Of a DNA stretch of 64,000 bases, positions 39,913 to 49,798 are shown one piece after another. Below the pieces are notes generated by a model, which saw only the letters and a program-made list of their open reading frames with translations, was not told the origin of the DNA and did no database searches. The first letter of the stretch is position 1; each line of letters begins with the position of its first letter. The stretch is from Sphingopyxis sp. CCNWLW2 (GTDB lineage Bacteria; Pseudomonadota; Alphaproteobacteria; Sphingomonadales; Sphingomonadaceae): the NCBI RefSeq assembly GCF_037095755.1, contig NZ_JBAWKJ010000002.1, positions 434,001 to 498,000 of the forward strand. Direction: 5' to 3'. Both the position numbers and the translations under genes were made by a program.

Positions 39913-41665
39913 TGGCCAGGCCGCCGGCATAGGTCAGGCGGGTGCGGTCCTTGCCGTCGGGGAAGCGCGGCCATTTGCCCTGCGCCAGCGCGGCCCGGCT
40001 GACCGACGGCTTACCCTGCTGCGCCTCGTACATCCAGTAATTGCGCAGCACGATGCCGACATAACCACGAGTCTCCCAATAGGGGATCGATTCCATGTAA
40101 AGCAGGGGATCGCCATTATCGCGGATTTCCGACTGCCAGCGCGCGACGGGCGCGGGCCCCGCGTTATAGGCGGCGATGACCTTGGGCAGCAGCCCCCCCG
40201 TGGAGGCGTCGCGGCTCAGATACTGCAGATAGCTTTGCCCCATGTCCATGTTAACCGCGGGGCTGCGGAGGTCGCCCGTCCCGAGATCGCCGCGCCAGCG
40301 CGCGACGTCGCGCGCGGTGCCGGGGCGCACCTGCATCAGGCCAAGCGCGCCCGCCGGGCTGACAACGGCGCGCTGGAAGCGCGATTCCTGCAGCGTGTGC
40401 GCGAACACCAGCGCCGGGTCGACCTTCCACCCGCCATTGGGCTCCCATTTGGGCTGCGGATAGCGCGTCTGCGCCGCGAGCTTGCGGCCCTGCGGCGTGT
40501 TGTGCGCGAGATAGAGCTGCACCTCGGGCAAGCTGAGCGCCCCTGCCATCGCGAGCAATTGTTCATGCTGCCGTGCGTCGCCGATCAGCGCCTGATGGCG
40601 GAGCAGCGTACCGGCATATCTATCCTCGCCGATCTCGGCGAACGCCATCGCGGCGCGGACGTTGGGCAGCCCTTCGAGTGCGCGCCAGGCGCTGCGGTCG
40701 GCACGGACATTCTCGCGCTGACTCTTCGCCTCGACCCCCAACGATTCGGCGGCGAGCAGGCCGTAGAAAGTTTCCTCGTTCGACGCGGCAGCGCGCAGGC
40801 GCTGTTGCACCGATGCGGGTTCGCCCGCGGCGATCGCGGCGCGCGCAGCCCAATAATAAGCGGCGGCGCGCAGTTCGCTGTCGGGCGCTTCCTTCGCGAC
40901 GCGGTCGAAGGCGGTGAGCGCGGTGCGATAGTCGCGGGTGCGCCACGCGGCGAGGCCCTTGACCCAGGCGCCCTGTGTCGACCATGCGCCCTGACCGTCG
41001 CTGCACTCGCTGGCGAGGCGGAGCGCGTTGGCGTCGTCATTCTCGATATAATAGGACCAGGCGACCTTCTGCCGCCATTCGTTGCGCGCCTCGGGGCCCA
41101 GCTGGTCGCCGACGGCGTTGAGCAACGCTTCGGCGCCGGCGGGATCGTCATTCTTGATCCGCTCCGGAATCGAGCGGGCGATCGCGGCCGCCGCGGGGTC
41201 GCCGGTGACGGCGTCGGCGCCAAGACGGCGCGGGGCGCTGCCCGACCAGGCGAGCCGTGCCTGGAACGGGAGCGTCGGAAGGTCGGTTGCACCGCGCCGC
41301 GTCGCCAGCCGGCCAAGCTGTTCGGCCTGCGGCAGGTAAGGCGACCGCGACAGGATCGGCATGATGTCGGAAATTTCGGCACGCGGACTGTTCGCTGCGG
41401 TGAGAAGTTCGGCGCGCAGGAAATCGGTAAGCGGGCCGTTATCCGAGCCGTCGAGCAAGGATTTGGCTTCGGCCCAGCGCTGCCCGCGGATCGCGGTGAG
41501 CACCTGCGTATAAAGCTGTTTCTGCTTCGACGACAAAATCTCGGGCACCGTCTGCGGGGCCGAGGCAAGGTCGCGGTTGCCGGCATCGGCGGCGAGCGCC
41601 GGTGCGGAGCTCAGGGAGATCGCCAGAACGGCGCATGAAATCAGGGTTTTGGTCATATTCTGCAT
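39902..41665 (-). CDS. Soluble lytic murein transglycosylase (Slt-like)
   Basis: A 587-residue exported peptidoglycan lyase. A signal peptide ends at A-L-A-A near residue 25, an alpha-superhelical (TPR/SLT-U-like) region covers about 40-400, and a C-terminal lysozyme-like domain carries the catalytic Glu427 in HTLQESRFQ with the following [10 protein letters not shown] and [11 protein letters not shown] motifs. It cleaves glycan strands to 1,6-anhydro ends. The start could be ATG 41665 or the ATG three codons later. Three bases separate it from the UDG-like gene upstream, so the two are co-transcribed, and it overlaps moaB downstream. Confidence 0.92.
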   Translation of the reverse strand: MQNMTKTLISCAVLAISLSSAPALAADAGNRDLASAPQTVPEILSSKQKQLYTQVLTAIRGQRWAEAKSLLDGSDNGPLTDFLRAELLTAANSPRAEISDIMPILSRSPYLPQAEQLGRLATRRGATDLPTLPFQARLAWSGSAPRRLGADAVTGDPAAAAIARSIPERIKNDDPAGAEALLNAVGDQLGPEARNEWRQKVAWSYYIENDDANALRLASECSDGQGAWSTQGAWVKGLAAWRTRDYRTALTAFDRVAKEAPDSELRAAAYYWAARAAIAAGEPASVQQRLRAAASNEETFYGLLAAESLGVEAKSQRENVRADRSAWRALEGLPNVRAAMAFAEIGEDRYAGTLLRHQALIGDARQHEQLLAMAGALSLPEVQLYLAHNTPQGRKLAAQTRYPQPKWEPNGGWKVDPALVFAHTLQESRFQRAVVSPAGALGLMQVRPGTARDVARWRGDLGTGDLRSPAVNMDMGQSYLQYLSRDASTGGLLPKVIAAYNAGPAPVARWQSEIRDNGDPLLYMESIPYWETRGYVGIVLRNYWMYEAQQGKPSVSRAALAQGKWPRFPDGKDRTRLTYAGGLANAD

Positions 41666-41668
41666 CCG

Positions 41669-42457
41669 TCAACGTCCCCGGTTGAACAGTTTCAGGCTAT
41701 CCCACGCCGCCGCCTTCTGCGCGGGCCTGGCTAGCAACATCGTGGGATGCGCTACAGCCACGGCCTCCATCTTGCCGCCATCTTGGTTAATATTGAGTAA
41801 CTTTCCGCGCGCATCGGGCAGCGGCAGACCAGCGGCCATGCGGACGATATCGCTGCCGATCAGCAGCAAACGTCCCGGTTTCGCCAGTTTCAGGTGATGC
41901 CATAGCAGCCGGTCGAGTTCGGCCGTCTCTTCGCCGTCGCAGCGTCCGCCGGCGGGACGCGTCACCGCGAGACTGGCAACATAGCAATCACCACGCGCCC
42001 TGCCTATTGCCTGCAACATCGCGTCGAGCAATTTGCCCGCCGGGCCAGCGAAGAGCGTGCCGTCGCGCTGGTCGTCGATTTCGGGCCATGCCGTGAGCAG
42101 CATCAGCGACGCGCCCGCTTCACCGGCAGGAAGCACGCGACGCGCGTCCCACTGGCTGCCCGGCACATCGTCGCTTGTCGCGAGCCAGTTTTGAAATTCG
42201 GTCCAGTCGTCCGGAAACACGACCGGACCCTTGGCTTCGGCCACCTCGGGCACCTCCTGCCGCTGGAGCGCAGCGGGAAGCGGAGGCAGTTCGGGCTCGG
42301 CGTTGACCACGCGTTTCGGCTTGGCCGCCGCAACGTCATTTGCCGGCGGCACGGCAAGCCAGCCCGCCGGTTCCTCACCGACAAGCATGTCGACGCCCGC
42401 CAGCGACCACCAGTCGCTATAGCTTTCCGCCATCAAGGCTGATTTTTGCCCACCCAT
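41669..42457 (-). CDS. Uracil-DNA-glycosylase-like protein without Fe-S cysteines
   Basis: A 262-residue protein with the C-terminal UDG fold of families 4 and 5. Recognisable parts are FAGPAGKLLDAMLQAIG, LLLIGSDIV and the late AHPTMLL motif (with Thr instead of the usual Ser). The first active-site motif, normally GEAPG, reads LTAWPEIDD, and only two cysteines exist (158 and 173), so the 4Fe-4S cluster of canonical family-4 enzymes cannot form. The first 110 residues are a low-complexity linker. It may be a divergent or inactive uracil-DNA glycosylase. The start may instead be the Met at residue 9 (42433). Confidence 0.75.
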   Translation of the reverse strand: MGGQKSALMAESYSDWWSLAGVDMLVGEEPAGWLAVPPANDVAAAKPKRVVNAEPELPPLPAALQRQEVPEVAEAKGPVVFPDDWTEFQNWLATSDDVPGSQWDARRVLPAGEAGASLMLLTAWPEIDDQRDGTLFAGPAGKLLDAMLQAIGRARGDCYVASLAVTRPAGGRCDGEETAELDRLLWHHLKLAKPGRLLLIGSDIVRMAAGLPLPDARGKLLNINQDGGKMEAVAVAHPTMLLARPAQKAAAWDSLKLFNRGR

Positions 42458-42577
42458 GAATTTGTTTCAAACAGGCAGTTGACGGACGCGTCAATTGGCG
42501 GGCATCGCATTTCGTGACAGAATGAGCGCGGAACACGATGAATGATCCCGCGCGGGGACGGCAGAAAGGTATTTGCG

Positions 42578-44233
42578 GTGAGCGAACGGGAATCGATGCC
42601 CTATGACGTGGTCATCGTCGGCGCAGGGCCGGCGGGGCTTTCGGCGGCGATCCGCCTCAAACAATTGGCGAATGACGCGGGCAGCGAATTGTCGGTGTGC
42701 ATCCTCGAAAAGGGGTCCGAGGTTGGCGCGCACATCCTCTCTGGGGCGGTGATCGATCCCAAATCGCTCGACGAGCTGCTTCCCGAATGGCGGACGCAGG
42801 GCTGTCCGCTTGCCGAAGTCCCGGTGAACGACAATCAGCATTGGGTGCTGACGAAGGCGAAAAAATTCTCGCTTCCCGAATTCATCTCGCCCGGCTTCAT
42901 GCACAACAAGGGCACCTATACCGGCAGCCTTGGCAATCTTTGCCGCTGGCTCGCCGAACAGGCCGAAGCGCTGGGCGTCGAAATCTTCCCCGGCTTCCCC
43001 GCCGCGGAAATTCTCTACAATGAGGATGGATCGGTCAAAGGCGTCGCGACCGGCGACATGGGCGTCGCGCGCGACGGCAGCCATAAGGGCGATTACGCCC
43101 CCGGCCTCGAGCTCCACGCGAAATACACTTTCTTCGCGGAAGGCGTGCGCGGTCACCTGACCAAGATGATCAAGCCGCAATTCGCGCTCGACGCCAATTG
43201 CGAGCCGCAGGTCTATGGCCTTGGCGTCAAGGAATTGTGGGACATCAAGCCCGAGAACCACGCCGAGGGCCGCGTGATCCACACGCAGGGCTGGCCGCTC
43301 GACGAAAACGCCAATGGCGGTGGTTTCCTCTATCACCAGGCGAACGGACAGGTCGCACTCGGTTTCGTGACCTGGCTCAACTATCGCAACCCGCACATCT
43401 CCCCGTTCCAGGAGATGCAGAAGTGGAAGACGCACCCCGAGATCGCCAAGATCCTGAAGGGCGGCAAGCGCGTCTCCTATGGCGCGCGCGCGATCAGCGA
43501 CGGCGGGTTGCAGTCGGTGCCGAAGCTCGCTTTCCCGGGCGGCGCGCTGATCGGTGACACAGCCGGTTTCCTGAACGTTCCGCGCATCAAGGGCACGCAT
43601 ACCGCGATGAAATCGGGGATGATGGCGGCCGAAGCAGCGTTCGCGGCGGTGACGGCGGGGCGCAGCAGCGACACGCTCGACGCCTATCAGGCCGCCTTTG
43701 ACGACAGCTGGGTCAAGAAGGAACTCAGCGTCGTGCGCAACGTGCTGCCGCTCGTCGAAAAATATGGCGATCTGGCGGGAACGCTGCTGTCGGGCATCAC
43801 GATGTGGCTCGAAACGCTGAAGATCAAAGTGCCCTTCACGATGAAGCATCATCCGGACAATGAGAGCCTGTACCGGGCCGACATCATGCCGAAACCCGAT
43901 TATCCGAAACCCGACGGCGTGCTGACCTTTGACCGCCTGTCGTCCGTGTTCGTTTCGAACACGAACCATGAGGAGGACCAGCCGGTCCACCTCCAGCTCA
44001 AGGATCCGTCGATCCCCGTTGCCTATAACTTGCCGCTCTATGACGAGCCCGCGCAGCGTTATTGCCCGGCGGGGGTTTACGAGATCGTCGGCGAGGCCGA
44101 GGGCGATCCCAAGTTCGTGATCAACGCGCAGAATTGCGTCCATTGCAAGACATGCGATATCAAGGACCCGACCCAGAATATCAACTGGGTCAGCCCCGAA
44201 GGCGGCGGAGGCCCCAATTACCCGAACATGTAA
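42578..44233 (+). CDS. Electron transfer flavoprotein-ubiquinone oxidoreductase
   Basis: A 551-residue inner-membrane-associated enzyme passing electrons from ETF (fed by acyl-CoA and other dehydrogenases) to ubiquinone. The FAD site is VVIVGAGPAGLSAAI, and the C-terminal 4Fe-4S ligands lie in RYCPAGVYEI and QNCVHCKTCDIKDP. An ATG occurs 12 codons upstream, but I chose the GTG at 42578 because an AGAAAGG site lies seven bases before it and the product then starts MSERESMPYD. The next gene probably starts within its last 17 bases. Confidence 0.95.
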   Translation: MSERESMPYDVVIVGAGPAGLSAAIRLKQLANDAGSELSVCILEKGSEVGAHILSGAVIDPKSLDELLPEWRTQGCPLAEVPVNDNQHWVLTKAKKFSLPEFISPGFMHNKGTYTGSLGNLCRWLAEQAEALGVEIFPGFPAAEILYNEDGSVKGVATGDMGVARDGSHKGDYAPGLELHAKYTFFAEGVRGHLTKMIKPQFALDANCEPQVYGLGVKELWDIKPENHAEGRVIHTQGWPLDENANGGGFLYHQANGQVALGFVTWLNYRNPHISPFQEMQKWKTHPEIAKILKGGKRVSYGARAISDGGLQSVPKLAFPGGALIGDTAGFLNVPRIKGTHTAMKSGMMAAEAAFAAVTAGRSSDTLDAYQAAFDDSWVKKELSVVRNVLPLVEKYGDLAGTLLSGITMWLETLKIKVPFTMKHHPDNESLYRADIMPKPDYPKPDGVLTFDRLSSVFVSNTNHEEDQPVHLQLKDPSIPVAYNLPLYDEPAQRYCPAGVYEIVGEAEGDPKFVINAQNCVHCKTCDIKDPTQNINWVSPEGGGGPNYPNM

Positions 44234-45887
44234 GCCCGCGCGCTTCTTTCTGATCGTCGCCGCGATTGCGGCGGCGGTTCCGGCGCATGCCGTCGACGAC
44301 AATGGCGCCGCGCTCAACGCGCTCGTGCGGGCGCGGCTCGCGGAAGAGGGTGGTGAGCCCGCCGCGGCCTTGTCGGCGCTGACCGCGGTTTCGAGCGTCG
44401 CGCCCGATCTGCCGGGCCTGCGCGGAAGGATGCTCGAGCAGGCGATCGAGGCGGGCGATCTGGAGGCAGCACGCGCCGCGGCGCTGCGCCTATGGACGGC
44501 GGATGACCGCCGCTTCGATGCACAGCTCGTGCTGATGGTCGACGCGATGCGCCGGTCGGACTGGAAGGCCGCGCGCGATTATGCCGCGGGCCGGATCGAC
44601 AAGGCAGGGGCCGACACGATCGGGCGGTTGATCCTGCCCACGGTGAACGCCTGGGTCGATGTCGGTTCCCGCGAAAAGTTGCCCGAGCGGCATCTGCTTG
44701 CGGTGAACAGCCGCACGCGTCCCGAACCGGCGCTGACACTGCAGGTCGCGCTCGTCCAGATCGCGACCAAACGGGTCGGTGAGGCGGCGACGCTGACCGA
44801 CGGTATAACCCTGACCGACCGGACCAGCCAGCTCGTCGGACTGCGCGTGGCGGCAACGCTCGACAAGGCGGGGCAACAGGATACGGCGCAGCGGCTGCGC
44901 GGGCGGATCGCGCTCGCGTCGGGACAGCGCGAGGATCCAATGCTGTTGCTGCCCGATCAGCCCGTCTCGACGCCGCAGGCGGGCGTAGCGCAATGGCTTG
45001 GGCTGCTCGCCGATGGGCTGGCCCGCACGCCGGGGGGCAGCGCCAAGCTGCCGCTGCTGTTCGCACGCGCCGCCTATTGGCTCAACGCGGAGGATCTGGC
45101 GGTGCGGACGACGCTCGTCGAGGCGCTCGATCGCAATGGCCAGCGGGGCGATGCCATGGCGCTGCTCGAAACCGTGCGAGCGCCGCTCCCGCCGGTTCTC
45201 GCAATGCGGCGCGCCGAGTTGATGGCGGATGCTGGCGACCTGCCCGGTGCGGCCAGGCTGGCCGAGGCCGCGACGAAGGACAATGACGCGCGCAGCATGC
45301 TCGTCCGTCTTGCCGATATCGCGCGCCGATCGGGCGATCCGGCGGCGGCGGCACGCGCCTATGAGCGCCTCGAAGCTTCGCTGGGGACCAGCGGGGGCGA
45401 CAATATGCTCCGTGGCACGTTGCTGATCGCACGCGCCGAACTGTTGCTGCAGGCGGGGCGGTGGGATGCGGCGGCGCCTTTGATGGAAAAGGCGGTCGCA
45501 CTGCGGCCCGATGATGCCTCGATCCTCAATTTCGCGGGTTATTCGGCGCTGGAACGGCGCAAGGAAGTGAAGCAGTCGCTCGCGCGGATCGAGGCGGCGT
45601 GGGCGCAGGAGCCGCAGAATGCGAGCATCGCCGACTCGCTCGGCTGGGCCTATTTCCTGACTGGTCGTACCGACGACGCGGTGAAGCTGCTCGAAAAGGC
45701 GCAGCTCGGCGAGCCCGGAAATGCCGTGATCGTCGAGCATCTGGGTGACGCCTATTGGAAGGCGGGGCAGAAATTTCAGGCACGCTACAATTGGCGCGCT
45801 GCCGCGCTGCTCGCCGAGGCCGAAATGGCAACGCGACTGGAGGCAAAGCTGCGCGACGGGCTGACCCCCGCAACGACCGCGCCGTGA
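44217..45887 (+). CDS. Exported TPR protein, probable ATT start codon
   Basis: A protein of about 556 residues with TPR-like helical repeats, clearest near the C-terminus (AATLDKAGQQDTA, SLGWAYFLTGRTDDAVKLLEKA, HLGDAYWKAGQ). The first ordinary start is GTG at 44325, but the frame upstream encodes an excellent signal peptide (K-P-A-R, then FFLIVAAIAAAV, then P-A-H-A). No ATG, GTG or TTG precedes it in frame. An ATT at 44217 has GGAGG five bases upstream, so ATT initiation is the best explanation; a sequencing slip is the alternative. It overlaps the ETF-QO end and is linked by a GTGA overlap to ispE. Probably periplasmic; no enzymatic motif. Confidence 0.7.
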   Translation: MTRTCKPARFFLIVAAIAAAVPAHAVDDNGAALNALVRARLAEEGGEPAAALSALTAVSSVAPDLPGLRGRMLEQAIEAGDLEAARAAALRLWTADDRRFDAQLVLMVDAMRRSDWKAARDYAAGRIDKAGADTIGRLILPTVNAWVDVGSREKLPERHLLAVNSRTRPEPALTLQVALVQIATKRVGEAATLTDGITLTDRTSQLVGLRVAATLDKAGQQDTAQRLRGRIALASGQREDPMLLLPDQPVSTPQAGVAQWLGLLADGLARTPGGSAKLPLLFARAAYWLNAEDLAVRTTLVEALDRNGQRGDAMALLETVRAPLPPVLAMRRAELMADAGDLPGAARLAEAATKDNDARSMLVRLADIARRSGDPAAAARAYERLEASLGTSGGDNMLRGTLLIARAELLLQAGRWDAAAPLMEKAVALRPDDASILNFAGYSALERRKEVKQSLARIEAAWAQEPQNASIADSLGWAYFLTGRTDDAVKLLEKAQLGEPGNAVIVEHLGDAYWKAGQKFQARYNWRAAALLAEAEMATRLEAKLRDGLTPATTAP

Positions 45888-46732
45888 CCGCGTTTCGCGA
45901 GACGGGCTGGGCCAAAATCAACCTCGCGCTTCACGTCCGTGGGCGCCGGGCCGATGGCTACCATGCGATCGAGACCTTGTTCGCCTTTGTGGGCGACGGC
46001 GACGCGATCGCCGCCGAGTTCGCCGATGCCGATGCGCTGACGATCGACGGTGAATTCGCCGAGGGGCTGAGCGCGGGCGGCGACAATCTGGTGATGAAGG
46101 TGCTGACGCTGCTGCGCGAACGCTATGGTGCGGAGCGGGTGCCGCCGCTTGCGGTGACGTTGACCAAGAAATTGCCGGTTGCGGCGGGGATCGGCGGCGG
46201 GTCGGCCGATGCGGCGGCGATGGCGCGGCTGATCCGGACGCATTTCCTGCCCGAGCTGGGCGATACGGCGCTGGCGCGGCTCGTCGGCCCGCTCGGCGCC
46301 GACATCGCCGCCTGTGTGGCGAGCACTACCTGTCTGGGTGTCGGTGTCGGCGAAGAACTGAGTGCCGTACCCGAGTTGCGGCTTGGCGGAACGCCGGTGC
46401 TGCTCGTCAACCCGCGCCAGCCGGTCGCGACGGGGCCGGTTTTTGCGGCTTGGGACGGGATCGATCGCGGGCCGCTGTTTACCGGCGCCGATCTCCGCGC
46501 CGGGTTGCTCGGTGCGCGCAACGATCTGCAGCGTCCGGCGATCGCGCAGTGCCCGGCGATTGCCGACATTTTGCTCGAACTCGGCGGACTGCGCCCCTGG
46601 CTCGCGCGCATGTCGGGATCGGGCGCGACTTGCTTCGCACTGTTCGACGCGGCAGCCGCGCGCGATGCCGCGGCGGCGCTGTTGGCAGAACGGCATCCGG
46701 ACTGGTGGTCCATGGCGGGGACATTGCGATGA
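45884..46732 (+). CDS. ispE: 4-diphosphocytidyl-2-C-methyl-D-erythritol kinase
   Basis: A 282-residue GHMP kinase of the non-mevalonate (MEP) isoprenoid pathway, phosphorylating CDP-ME at the 2-hydroxyl. The ATP-binding motif is PVAAGIGGGSADAAA, the N-terminal substrate Lys/Asp region is WAKINLALHV and the C-terminal glycine motif MSGSGATCF. The start is a GTG that overlaps the TPR stop (GTGA), so it is translationally coupled. The downstream amidohydrolase start overlaps its stop. Confidence 0.96.
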   Translation: MTAFRETGWAKINLALHVRGRRADGYHAIETLFAFVGDGDAIAAEFADADALTIDGEFAEGLSAGGDNLVMKVLTLLRERYGAERVPPLAVTLTKKLPVAAGIGGGSADAAAMARLIRTHFLPELGDTALARLVGPLGADIAACVASTTCLGVGVGEELSAVPELRLGGTPVLLVNPRQPVATGPVFAAWDGIDRGPLFTGADLRAGLLGARNDLQRPAIAQCPAIADILLELGGLRPWLARMSGSGATCFALFDAAAARDAAAALLAERHPDWWSMAGTLR

Positions 46733-47460
46733 GCGAAGCATGGCGCCTGATCGGGGAAGCGCGCGCGGGCGGCATTTTGCTGATCGCCGACCATGCCTCG
46801 GCCTTTGTGCCGGGCGACGTCGATCTCGGTATCGATCCCGCGCTGCTGGCCAATCATATCGCGATCGACATCGGCGTCGCCGAAGTCGCGGCGCTGCTGG
46901 TCGAGAGCGGCGCGGTCGATGCGGCGATCCTTGGCGGCGTGTCGCGGCTCGTCGTCGACTGCAATCGCGAGGAAGAAGCGCCGGGGGTGCTTCCGATCGC
47001 GAGCGACGGGCATGCCGTACCGGGCAATGCGCTCGACGACGACGCGCGCGAGGCACGGCTGGCGCGGTTTTTCCGTCCCTATCATGCGCATATCGCTGCG
47101 ACGATCGCCGCGCAGCGCCCGGCGATGATCCTGTCGCTGCACAGCTTCACGCCCTCGCTCGCGGCGCATCCCGATCAGGCGCGGCCGTGGCACGTCGGGG
47201 TGCTCTATAATGAGGACGACCGGCTCGCGGCGGCGGCAATCGCGGCCTTGGAAGCTGAAGACATGATCGTCGGCGACCAGCAGCCCTATTCGGGCAAGCT
47301 GCTCAATGCGACGATGAACCGCCATGCCGAGGCGAATGGCATTCCCTACGTCGGGATCGAGATGCGGCAGGATCTGGTCGGCGAGGCGGCGGGGCAGGCG
47401 CTGTTTGCCAGGCGGCTTTCTCGCATGTGCAGCAAAGTTGCATTGAATCTGGTTAAATAG
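46729..47460 (+). CDS. N-formylglutamate amidohydrolase
   Basis: A 243-residue member of the N-formylglutamate deformylase (HutG-like) family, which hydrolyses N-formyl-L-glutamate to formate and glutamate in some histidine-degradation routes. Motifs include LIADHASAFVP, DIGVAEVAALL, the DCNRE segment and ILSLHSFTP. No other hut genes are near, so the physiological substrate is open. The ATG overlaps the ispE stop by four bases. Just after the stop, a short AGAG-CTCT hairpin with T-rich sequence (47467-47495) may end the transcript before ilvD. Confidence 0.88.
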   Translation: MSEAWRLIGEARAGGILLIADHASAFVPGDVDLGIDPALLANHIAIDIGVAEVAALLVESGAVDAAILGGVSRLVVDCNREEEAPGVLPIASDGHAVPGNALDDDAREARLARFFRPYHAHIAATIAAQRPAMILSLHSFTPSLAAHPDQARPWHVGVLYNEDDRLAAAAIAALEAEDMIVGDQQPYSGKLLNATMNRHAEANGIPYVGIEMRQDLVGEAAGQALFARRLSRMCSKVALNLVK

Positions 47461-47519
47461 GCGTGTAGAGGCGCGTCTCTTCGCTTATTTTTGAAATAAA
47501 ATTATCAGGACCGTTTGAA

Positions 47520-49379
47520 ATGCCTTCATATCGTTCGCGCACTACCACCCACGGCCGCAATATGGCGGGTGCCCGCGGCCTCTGGCGCGCGACGGGGATG
47601 AAGGACAGCGACTTCGGCAAGCCGATCATCGCGGTGGTCAACAGCTTCACGCAGTTTGTGCCCGGTCACGTCCACCTGAAAGATCTCGGCCAGATGGTCG
47701 CGCGCGAGATCGAGGCGTCGGGCGGCGTTGCCAAGGAATTCAACACGATCGCGGTCGATGACGGGATCGCGATGGGCCACGACGGCATGCTCTATTCGCT
47801 GCCGAGCCGCGACCTGATCGCGGATTCGGTCGAATATATGGTCAACGCGCATTGCGCCGACGCGATGGTGTGCATCTCGAACTGCGACAAAATCACGCCG
47901 GGCATGCTCATGGCAGCGCTGCGCATCGATATTCCCGTCGTGTTCGTCTCGGGCGGGCCGATGGAAGCCGGCAAGGTCGTGATCAAGGGCAAGGAGGTCG
48001 CGCTCGATCTGGTCGACGCGATGGTCGCCGCCGCCGATGAGAAATATAGTGACGAGGAAGTGGCCGAAATCGAACGCGCGGCGTGTCCGACCTGCGGTTC
48101 GTGCTCGGGCATGTTCACCGCCAATTCGATGAACTGCCTGACCGAAGCGCTGGGGCTGTCGCTTCCCGGCAACGGATCCACGCTGGCGACCCACGCCGAC
48201 CGCAAGGAGCTGTTCCTGCGCGCCGGTCGCATCGTCGTCGAAATGTGTAAGCGCCATTATGAGCAAGACGACGACAGCGTCTTGCCGCGCAATATCGCGA
48301 CCTTCGAGGCGTTCGAGAATGCGATGAGCCTCGACATCGCGATGGGCGGATCGACCAACACGGTGCTCCACCTGCTCGCCGCGGCGTTCGAGGCGGGGGT
48401 CGACTTCACGATGGACGACATCGACCGGCTGTCGCGCCGCGTGCCGTGCCTGTCGAAAGTCGCGCCCGCCAAGTCGGACGTCCATATGGAGGACGTCCAC
48501 CGCGCCGGCGGGATCATGGCGATCCTCGGCCAGCTCGAACGCGCGGGGCTGCTCCATGCGCATCTGCCGACGGTGCACAGCGCGACGCTGGGCGACGCGC
48601 TCAACAAATGGGACATCTCGCGGACCAACGATCCCGAGGTGCAGAAATTCTTCATGGCAGCGCCCGGCGGGGTGCCGACACAGGTCGCGTTCAGTCAGGA
48701 CCGGCGCTGGGACGACCTCGATCTCGACCGCGAAGCCGGCGTGATCCGCTCGGCCGAGCACGCGTTCAGCCAGGACGGCGGGCTCGCGGTGCTGTCGGGC
48801 AACATCGCGCTCGACGGCTGCATCGTGAAGACCGCGGGGGTCGACGAAAGCATCCTGAAATTTACGGGTCCGGCCAAGGTATATGAAAGCCAGGACGCGG
48901 CGGTCTCGGGCATTCTCACCGGGCAAGTCGAGGCGGGCGACGTCGTCGTCATCCGTTACGAGGGGCCGAAGGGCGGGCCGGGGATGCAGGAAATGCTCTA
49001 TCCGACGAGCTATCTGAAGTCGAAAGGGCTGGGCGCCGCGTGCGCGCTGGTCACCGACGGACGCTTTTCGGGCGGCACGTCGGGGCTGTCGATCGGCCAC
49101 GCCTCGCCCGAAGCCGCCGAGGGCGGAACGATCGGGCTGGTCGAGAATGGCGACCTGGTCGAAATCGACATTCCGAAGCGCACGATCAACCTGATGGTCG
49201 CCGACAAGGTGCTCGCCGACCGCCGCGCCGCGATGGAAGCCAAAGGCGACGCCGCCTGGCAACCCGCCAAGCCGCGCCCGCGCAAGGTTTCGGTAGCACT
49301 TCAGGCCTATGCCGCAATGACGACCAGCGCCGCGCGCGGAGCTGTGCGCGACCTGTCGCAGCTGAAGGGCAAGGGATGA
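47520..49379 (+). CDS. ilvD: Dihydroxy-acid dehydratase
   Basis: A 619-residue Fe-S dehydratase of valine, isoleucine and pantothenate synthesis, converting 2,3-dihydroxy-3-methylbutanoate-type substrates to 2-keto acids. Cluster cysteines lie in [14 protein letters not shown] and [19 protein letters not shown]. Length and motifs match the IlvD family rather than sugar-acid dehydratases such as Edd, although the superfamily is shared. The A/T-rich gap before it (47461-47519) is the likely promoter. Its stop overlaps the start of a small lipoprotein gene. Confidence 0.95.
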   Translation: MPSYRSRTTTHGRNMAGARGLWRATGMKDSDFGKPIIAVVNSFTQFVPGHVHLKDLGQMVAREIEASGGVAKEFNTIAVDDGIAMGHDGMLYSLPSRDLIADSVEYMVNAHCADAMVCISNCDKITPGMLMAALRIDIPVVFVSGGPMEAGKVVIKGKEVALDLVDAMVAAADEKYSDEEVAEIERAACPTCGSCSGMFTANSMNCLTEALGLSLPGNGSTLATHADRKELFLRAGRIVVEMCKRHYEQDDDSVLPRNIATFEAFENAMSLDIAMGGSTNTVLHLLAAAFEAGVDFTMDDIDRLSRRVPCLSKVAPAKSDVHMEDVHRAGGIMAILGQLERAGLLHAHLPTVHSATLGDALNKWDISRTNDPEVQKFFMAAPGGVPTQVAFSQDRRWDDLDLDREAGVIRSAEHAFSQDGGLAVLSGNIALDGCIVKTAGVDESILKFTGPAKVYESQDAAVSGILTGQVEAGDVVVIRYEGPKGGPGMQEMLYPTSYLKSKGLGAACALVTDGRFSGGTSGLSIGHASPEAAEGGTIGLVENGDLVEIDIPKRTINLMVADKVLADRRAAMEAKGDAAWQPAKPRPRKVSVALQAYAAMTTSAARGAVRDLSQLKGKG

Positions 49380-49765
49380 GAAGACTCGGGGGGGCATTAC
49401 TGGTGCTGGTTGCGCTCACGGGCTGCAATCGCGCACCCGACAACAGCGACCTTGCCGAAGCCGAGGCGCGCGGATCGCGCGAAGCCGCCGAGAACGGCCG
49501 CATCGAATGCGCGCTCGAGGGCGCCAAGCTGTTCGACCGGACCTGTACCGTCGAGGAGATGAGCGGCGAGGGCGGGGCGGTGCTCGTCGTCGGGCGCAGC
49601 AATGTCGGTTATCGCCGTCTGCAGATCACCACCGACGGACGCGGCGTCGTGTCCGCCGACGGCGCCGAGCCCGCGAAAGTGAGCATCATCGGTAACAATG
49701 TCATCGAGGTCGCGATCGGCAACGACCGCTATCGCCTTCCGGCGAACACCGGCGGCGCGAAGTAG
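49376..49765 (+). CDS. Putative small lipoprotein
   Basis: A 129-residue protein with a short basic N-terminus, a hydrophobic stretch and a lipobox LTGC near residue 17, so it should be acylated and anchored in the outer or inner membrane. The mature part is small, acidic and beta-rich with two further cysteines (ECALEG and RTCTVEE) that may form a disulfide. I recognise no family. The ATG overlaps the ilvD stop (ATGA), so it is translationally coupled to ilvD, but no functional link is evident. Confidence 0.7.
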   Translation: MRRLGGALLVLVALTGCNRAPDNSDLAEAEARGSREAAENGRIECALEGAKLFDRTCTVEEMSGEGGAVLVVGRSNVGYRRLQITTDGRGVVSADGAEPAKVSIIGNNVIEVAIGNDRYRLPANTGGAK

Positions 49766-49798
49766 TCGCTTTCGCCCGATCGTGATAGGACAGGGTGC

